From SURF-32 sp964648365 (GTDB taxonomy: Bacteria > Planctomycetota > Phycisphaerae > UBA1845), in contig CAZYLK010000206.1 in assembly GCA_964648365.1 (NCBI GenBank), positions 1-9,934 of the forward strand: 9,934 bases of DNA. The letters run 5' to 3'. This document shows positions 6,201-9,934 of this stretch, one piece after another; within the stretch, counting starts at the first letter, position 1; every line of letters starts with the position of its first letter. Position numbers and translations under genes: made by a program. The notes below the pieces were generated by a model. The model was not told the origin of the DNA. It did not search any database and saw only the letters and a list, made by a program, of their open reading frames with translations.

Positions 6201-7202
6201 TCAGTCGATTTTGGCCGCGTTGCGGTGGTAGCGCGCGATGACGTTGGGATCGGGGTGAAGCGAGACGCCGGCGGACGCCTTGCCCTCGTATTCGAACAGG
6301 GACAGAACGTGCCGGATGCTGTGCAGGCGGGCCTGCTTCTTCTTGTTGGCGCGGACGATGATCCACGGGCTGAAACTGGTGTGGGTCCGGCTGAAGACCA
6401 GTTCCTTGTGCTTCGTGTAGCCGTCCCACAGATCCTGCGCCCGGCCGTCGAGGGGGCTGAGCTTCCACTGCTTCAGCGGGTTCTTCTCCCGAGACTTGAA
6501 CCGGCGGAGTTGCTCCTCTCGCGAGATCGAGAACCAGAACTTGACCAGGACGACTCCGTCTTCGACCAGCATGTGCTCGAATTCCGGCACCTGCTGCATG
6601 AAACGTTCGTACTCGGCCTGCGTGCAGAACCCGTTGGTCGGTTCGACCACGCCGCGGTTGTACCAGCTTCGGTCGAAGAAGACGATCTCGCCCGCGTTGG
6701 GCAGGTGGCGCATGTAACGCTGGAAGTACCACTGCCCGCGCTCCTCTTCCGTCGGCTTGGGCAGCGCCACGACTCGCATCGCCCGCGGATTAAGGTGCTC
6801 GGCAAAACGGCGGATGGTGCCGCCCTTTCCCGCGGCGTCGCGGCCTTCGAAGATAATCGCCAGCCGCCGCTGCTCGGTCTGGATCCATCGCTGCAGCTTG
6901 ACCAGTTCGATCTGCAACTGCTCAAGTTCCTGTTCGTACGAAATCGCCTCGCGAATGCGGCGGACGCTGACGTTGTTGGAGCGAAGCACCTGGATGAACG
7001 CCCGCTGCGTGTGCGCGCTCGCCAGATCATCGGCCGTCAGCGCCACGTCACCCGCGCCGCCGGCCCGTCCACCGTAGGAGGGATCGAGCGCTCGTTGTAC
7101 GACTTCAAGTCCGTCGACCGCCGAGGCGCCCGACTCAGCCAGGGAGGTCAGGCCGCGCCCGCCGCCGGGCGCTTTCGATTCTCGAGTGGAAGAGCTGGTC
7201 AT
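6201..7202 (-). CDS. ppk2: Polyphosphate kinase 2, class I
   Basis: A 333-residue cytoplasmic enzyme that transfers phosphate between inorganic polyphosphate and nucleotides. Class I members mainly phosphorylate nucleoside diphosphates to triphosphates. The Walker A loop is GRDAAGKGGT (residues 120-129), the Walker B region is EIVFFDRSWYNR with Asp177, and the lid/substrate segment is NPLKQWKLSPLD (241-252). PKPTEEERGQWYFQRY (149-163) and KFWFSISREEQLRRF (221-235) are family landmarks, and the match to the Pseudomonas PA0141 type is close throughout. The family core starts near residue 65. The first 60 residues are a Ser/Gly/Ala-rich, probably disordered extension, and there are about 25 extra residues at the end. 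The ATG at 7202 has GGGG six bases upstream (7209-7212). It is followed by the SPFH operon on the same strand, but an AT-rich promoter-like gap of about 200 bases suggests separate transcription. The call is firm; nucleotide preference cannot be read from sequence by eye. Confidence 0.95.
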   Translation of the reverse strand: MTSSSTRESKAPGGGRGLTSLAESGASAVDGLEVVQRALDPSYGGRAGGAGDVALTADDLASAHTQRAFIQVLRSNNVSVRRIREAISYEQELEQLQIELVKLQRWIQTEQRRLAIIFEGRDAAGKGGTIRRFAEHLNPRAMRVVALPKPTEEERGQWYFQRYMRHLPNAGEIVFFDRSWYNRGVVEPTNGFCTQAEYERFMQQVPEFEHMLVEDGVVLVKFWFSISREEQLRRFKSREKNPLKQWKLSPLDGRAQDLWDGYTKHKELVFSRTHTSFSPWIIVRANKKKQARLHSIRHVLSLFEYEGKASAGVSLHPDPNVIARYHRNAAKID

Positions 7203-7553
7203 CGCTTACCCCATCAGCGCGAAGAAAACGCGCGTCCGTCCGCCGCGAAGCAGCTCGTCCATGCGCAACCGGCCTGCCCGCCCCACGCCGCGCAAGGCGA
7301 CCATACCGCCTGGCTCACTGCCGCTGTCGCGTCGACACCGGCGTCACCCGCGGCCGATAACGGCCATCCACGGGTGTCGCCGCTGGTGCATCGACCGACG
7401 TAGTCCATCGCTTGATTCGGCGCCGTCGCGACGGACCCGGCGCGCTGAGGCGACAGCCGCGTAACCGAAGATTCGAGCGCACATGCAGTTGAACCCCGCC
7501 ATGAATCGCGGGGCGGTGAAGGCGGTGGCGGCTTGTACCGGGTGCGCTGGCGC
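7203..7553. other. Non-coding gap between the greA-like gene and ppk2
   Basis: This stretch of 351 bases contains no supported gene on either strand. Reading frames crossing it are Arg/Pro/Ser-rich with no start signal. It holds a terminator-like hairpin near the greA end, and must contain the ppk2 promoter unless that gene is read through from greA. I could not pick a convincing -35/-10 pair. No tRNA or other RNA gene is recognisable. Confidence 0.5.
7494..7513 (-). terminator. Hairpin downstream of the greA-like gene
   Basis: CCCCGC pairs exactly with GCGGGG around an eight-base loop, about 40 bases beyond the greA-like stop. On the - strand it is followed by TTCAACTG rather than a T-run, so it is at best a weak intrinsic terminator. 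Confidence 0.35.
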
Positions 7554-9755
7554 TTAGAGATCCGGCAGGGCATTACCGATGGCTGCGATCTCGTAGGCGC
7601 CGGCGACGCCGCCGATGTTGAGTTCGACGGCGTCTCCCACGCGGCGGCCCAGCAGGGCCTGCGCCAGCGGCGTGCGGTAGTTGTAGAGGTGCCGCTCGAT
7701 GTCGGAAATCCAGGGATCGACGATGCTCAGTTGAAGCGCCTTGCCCCCCCCGGCGGGTCGCAATTGGACCTGTGATCCGATGCCGACGTAGGAGGTCGGC
7801 ACGTCGTTCGGATCGATCACCTGCGCCTTGGCCATTTCCTCCTGCATCATGGCCAGCCGGCCGCGGAGCAGGTCGCGCTCCTCCAGGGCGAACTTGTATT
7901 CCGAATTTTCGCTCAGGTCGCCCTTGGATGCCGCCTCGCCGATGGCGACGGCGTTCTCCTTGAGCTTGACGTTGATGTGCTCTTCGATCTCGGAATGCCG
8001 GCGGTTCATGCCCTTTTGCGTGACGTACAGCACGTCCTCGCGCAGCCAAGGCTCGATTTCCTTCTTCTTGATGATGCTGGGGAACGCGCGATTGATGCGC
8101 GTCGAGAGGTCGTCGCACACGTTGTCGCCCAGCATTTCCAGCCGCAGCAGTCGCGACTTCAGCGCCACGGCCATGTTGAGGTCCATCGACTTCAGGCTGG
8201 CCTCGAAGCGGGCGTAGTTCCGCGCCGACAGCACCGCCCGCGCCCGCGCCCCGCACTCGCGCAGCACCGCCGACTCCAGCGTGTCGTCGCGGCGCATTTC
8301 CGCCAGCACGCCCATCAGCCGCATGAGCAGCGTCACCGGCGGCATCCTGTTGATCTTCTGCTCCTGCTTGGGCCCGTTCCAGAGCCAGAGCAGCGCCTCG
8401 AAGTGCTCGGCCGGCTCCGCCAGGATGCGATCGACCACCGGCTCGAAGTCCGGGACGTCGAAGCCGGACTTGACCAGGTGCTCGGCGATGTGCTCGCACA
8501 CGTTCATCCGCGAAAGCGGCAGCAGCGAGACGAACACGTCGCGCCAGGAATCCGCATGAACTTCCTTGAGGCAGTCCAGCGCGGCGCAGGTCAGCGCGTC
8601 CACGTCCAGTTCGACCAGCCGCGACTCCAGATCCTCAATGGACGAGAGCAGATCGTGGACCACCCGCGTCGACTCGTCGTTGCCGACCAGGCGCCCGCTC
8701 TGGTACGCGATCAGAGCGTCGCGAAGGGCGGCCTTGGCGCCGGACTCGATGCGCCGCCGAGCCTGCGCCTGCAACTCCGTATGAAAGCGGGTCAGCAGGT
8801 CGTGATCCGGCTCCGACTTGTGCTGCTTGCACTCCCGGACGTACCGTTCGACGATCGACCACTTGTCCAGCGCGTCATGCTTACCGTCGAACTCGCTCCA
8901 GAACTGCTCCTCGATGGAGTCCTGTGACGCATCGTACTTCAGATAGTACGGCGATCGTCCTTCGACCGTAACCTGCGGCACCCGCTTGAGCCCGCTGCGG
9001 GCCTTGGTGAACCACTTCTTCCAGTCGCCCGGCTCAATCAGGTCCGGCACCAGCATGGACTCCAGTTCGTCGCTGTTAAGCTGATTGCCGTGAATGCGCA
9101 GGAGCGAGACGATCACCGCGGCCGGTTCCTTATCGAGCTTCGCGGTCAGCCCCTCGGGGTCGAAGCGGCGCAGCACGCGAAAGTCGTTGGCCTTCGCCGG
9201 GGCGTAGGCGTCGGCGAAGCGAACCGCATCGAGCGATTTGGTGCGCGAACCGTCGTGGAAGGTGATCGTCCAGTCTTCGGTGTCGATGGACTCGATCCGC
9301 GCCGCGCGGTCCTCGTCTCGCGCCGCGGCGAACGAACCCGACTCGAGTTGCAGGCACACCTCCAGCGTCCGCAGCGCGCGGCGCATGGGGCGTCCGCCCT
9401 CCAGTCCGGCCTCCCGGATCAGCGCCTCGATCCCCGGCCGCTCGGCGTGGCTCTTGCGGACCAGGTCCGCCGCCTGTTTGCGGAGTTCGGCGTCGTCCGG
9501 CACGGAGAGCAGCAGCGGCGCGGCCGCCGCCATCACCGCCAGCGGGTCGAACCGCGATTCCATCGACTCCATCGCGGCCCAGGCCAGCGCGCGCGCCTCG
9601 GCCGCTTTGTCCTTGTCGGACAAGGTCTTAAGTGTATCGCTGTAGCGCGCGACCTCTCGCGGGTCGCGGGCGCGCTCCAACATTCTCATCCATTCGTCTT
9701 CGACCGTAGCAACGTTCCCGCTGGCGGCGAGTTGAATCAGGGAGTCGGGTTCCAT
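7554..9755 (-). CDS. greA: GreA-type transcript cleavage factor with a large N-terminal extension
   Basis: A 733-residue protein whose last 157 residues (577-733) are a complete GreA: a coiled-coil finger with the tip GDLSENSEY, where Asp613 and Glu616 match the acidic residues that GreA uses to hold the catalytic metal in RNA polymerase, then the C-terminal FKBP-like domain (VGIGSQVQLR, TPLAQALLGRRVGDAVEL, YEIAAIG). GreA normally has about 158 residues. The remaining 575 residues are mostly helical, with a small beta segment at 150-180 (ARIESIDTEDWTITF) and a landmark DWKKWFTKARSGLK at 244-257. That pattern matches what I recall of the long GreA of Chlamydiae, so the architecture is probably ancestral in the group rather than a new fusion. 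The ATG at 9755 is preferred. The longer ATG at 9833 overlaps the -10 box of the likely promoter and adds Arg/Pro-rich sequence. The ribosome site is weak (GAGGA, 14 bases away). The expected role is rescue of backtracked polymerase; what the extension does is unknown. Confidence 0.9.
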   Translation of the reverse strand: MEPDSLIQLAASGNVATVEDEWMRMLERARDPREVARYSDTLKTLSDKDKAAEARALAWAAMESMESRFDPLAVMAAAAPLLLSVPDDAELRKQAADLVRKSHAERPGIEALIREAGLEGGRPMRRALRTLEVCLQLESGSFAAARDEDRAARIESIDTEDWTITFHDGSRTKSLDAVRFADAYAPAKANDFRVLRRFDPEGLTAKLDKEPAAVIVSLLRIHGNQLNSDELESMLVPDLIEPGDWKKWFTKARSGLKRVPQVTVEGRSPYYLKYDASQDSIEEQFWSEFDGKHDALDKWSIVERYVRECKQHKSEPDHDLLTRFHTELQAQARRRIESGAKAALRDALIAYQSGRLVGNDESTRVVHDLLSSIEDLESRLVELDVDALTCAALDCLKEVHADSWRDVFVSLLPLSRMNVCEHIAEHLVKSGFDVPDFEPVVDRILAEPAEHFEALLWLWNGPKQEQKINRMPPVTLLMRLMGVLAEMRRDDTLESAVLRECGARARAVLSARNYARFEASLKSMDLNMAVALKSRLLRLEMLGDNVCDDLSTRINRAFPSIIKKKEIEPWLREDVLYVTQKGMNRRHSEIEEHINVKLKENAVAIGEAASKGDLSENSEYKFALEERDLLRGRLAMMQEEMAKAQVIDPNDVPTSYVGIGSQVQLRPAGGGKALQLSIVDPWISDIERHLYNYRTPLAQALLGRRVGDAVELNIGGVAGAYEIAAIGNALPDL

Positions 9756-9831
9756 GGGGGTTCTTGAAGTCCTCGGGCTGTGACGTCCGGCCGCGCCAGG
9801 CTCCCGCGCGACCCATCCGGGCGAACCGCGC

Positions 9832-9860
9832 ATTGTGACGCCAACGCCCGCGGTTGTCGA
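9832..9860 (-). promoter_or_regulatory. Sigma-70-type promoter of the greA-like gene
   Basis: On the - strand TCGACA (9860-9855, 5 of 6 to TTGACA) is followed after exactly 17 bases by CACAAT (9837-9832, 4 of 6 to TATAAT). The transcript would start near 9825, giving a leader of about 70 bases. Because the -10 box overlaps the ATG at 9833, that upstream codon would not be transcribed, which supports the start at 9755. Confidence 0.5.
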
Positions 9861-9870
9861 GCCGGGCGTG

Positions 9871-9907
9871 TGCCTCGCCCGCGAGGCAGCGAGGCAGGCG
9901 GAGGCAG
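9871..9907. repeat. Hairpin plus three GAGGCAG direct repeats upstream of the greA-like gene
   Basis: TGCCTCG (9871-9877) and CGAGGCA (9882-9888) form a perfect seven-pair stem with a CCCG loop. GAGGCAG then recurs at 9883-9889, 9891-9897 and 9901-9907, spaced eight and ten bases apart. The block begins 11 bases upstream of the -35 box, a position suited to a regulator site, but it may equally be a simple low-complexity remnant. Confidence 0.4.
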
Positions 9908-9934
9908 GGTGCGTGACAGGTTCGGCGGGTGGCA

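Noticed and set aside
6171..7403. 410-codon + strand open frame opposite ppk2
   Set aside because: It is antisense to a highly conserved PPK2 and has no recognisable domain.
7480..7553. Possible tRNA on the - strand because of a GGGTTCAACTG T-loop-like word
   Set aside because: There is no pairing T-stem, acceptor stem or anticodon arm. The word is simply the flank of the terminator-like hairpin.
7977..8927. + strand open frame opposite the greA-like gene
   Set aside because: His/Arg/Leu-rich antisense shadow of a real gene.

Overview
The window is GC-rich, densely coding bacterial chromosome with no sign of phage, transposon, CRISPR or RNA genes. It holds six genes: two on the + strand at the left, one of them cut by the window edge, and four on the - strand filling the rest. 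The best guess for the organism is a member of the Planctomycetota or a relative in the PVC group. This rests on three things: a GreA carrying a very large N-terminal extension like that of Chlamydiae, a pair of large SPFH proteins, and a lipoprotein with a style of C-terminal module I associate with planctomycete secreted proteins. It is an inference from gene style, not from a marker gene.

Layout. 1-798 (+) is the end of a probably secreted protein with two Ig-like beta domains. 799-1204 is non-coding, with strong hairpins and a plausible sigma-70 promoter. 1205-2266 (+) encodes a lipoprotein. 2267-2390 is a convergent intergenic stretch with several perfect hairpins, probably a bidirectional terminator. 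Reading leftwards on the - strand, 5998-5831, 5725-4133 and 4136-2391 form a likely three-gene operon: a small membrane-anchored zinc-ribbon protein followed by two paralogous membrane-anchored SPFH/Band 7 proteins, the last two coupled by an ATGA stop/start overlap. 7202-6201 (-) is a class I polyphosphate kinase 2. 9755-7554 (-) is the long GreA-type transcription elongation factor, with a good promoter just upstream at the right edge.

How the genes may work together. The zinc-ribbon/SPFH operon looks like one membrane assembly: both large proteins have one N-terminal membrane anchor, three repeats of a short beta module resembling the repeats of major vault protein, a Band 7 domain and a long coiled coil. 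They could form a hetero-oligomeric ring or cage on the membrane, with the zinc-ribbon protein as accessory. PPK2 makes nucleoside triphosphates from polyphosphate, and GreA rescues stalled RNA polymerase. Both are useful under stress, but nothing in the sequence ties them to each other or to the SPFH operon beyond shared orientation.

The least ordinary content is the tandem SPFH pair with vault-like repeats and its zinc-ribbon partner, and then the GreA with about 575 extra N-terminal residues.
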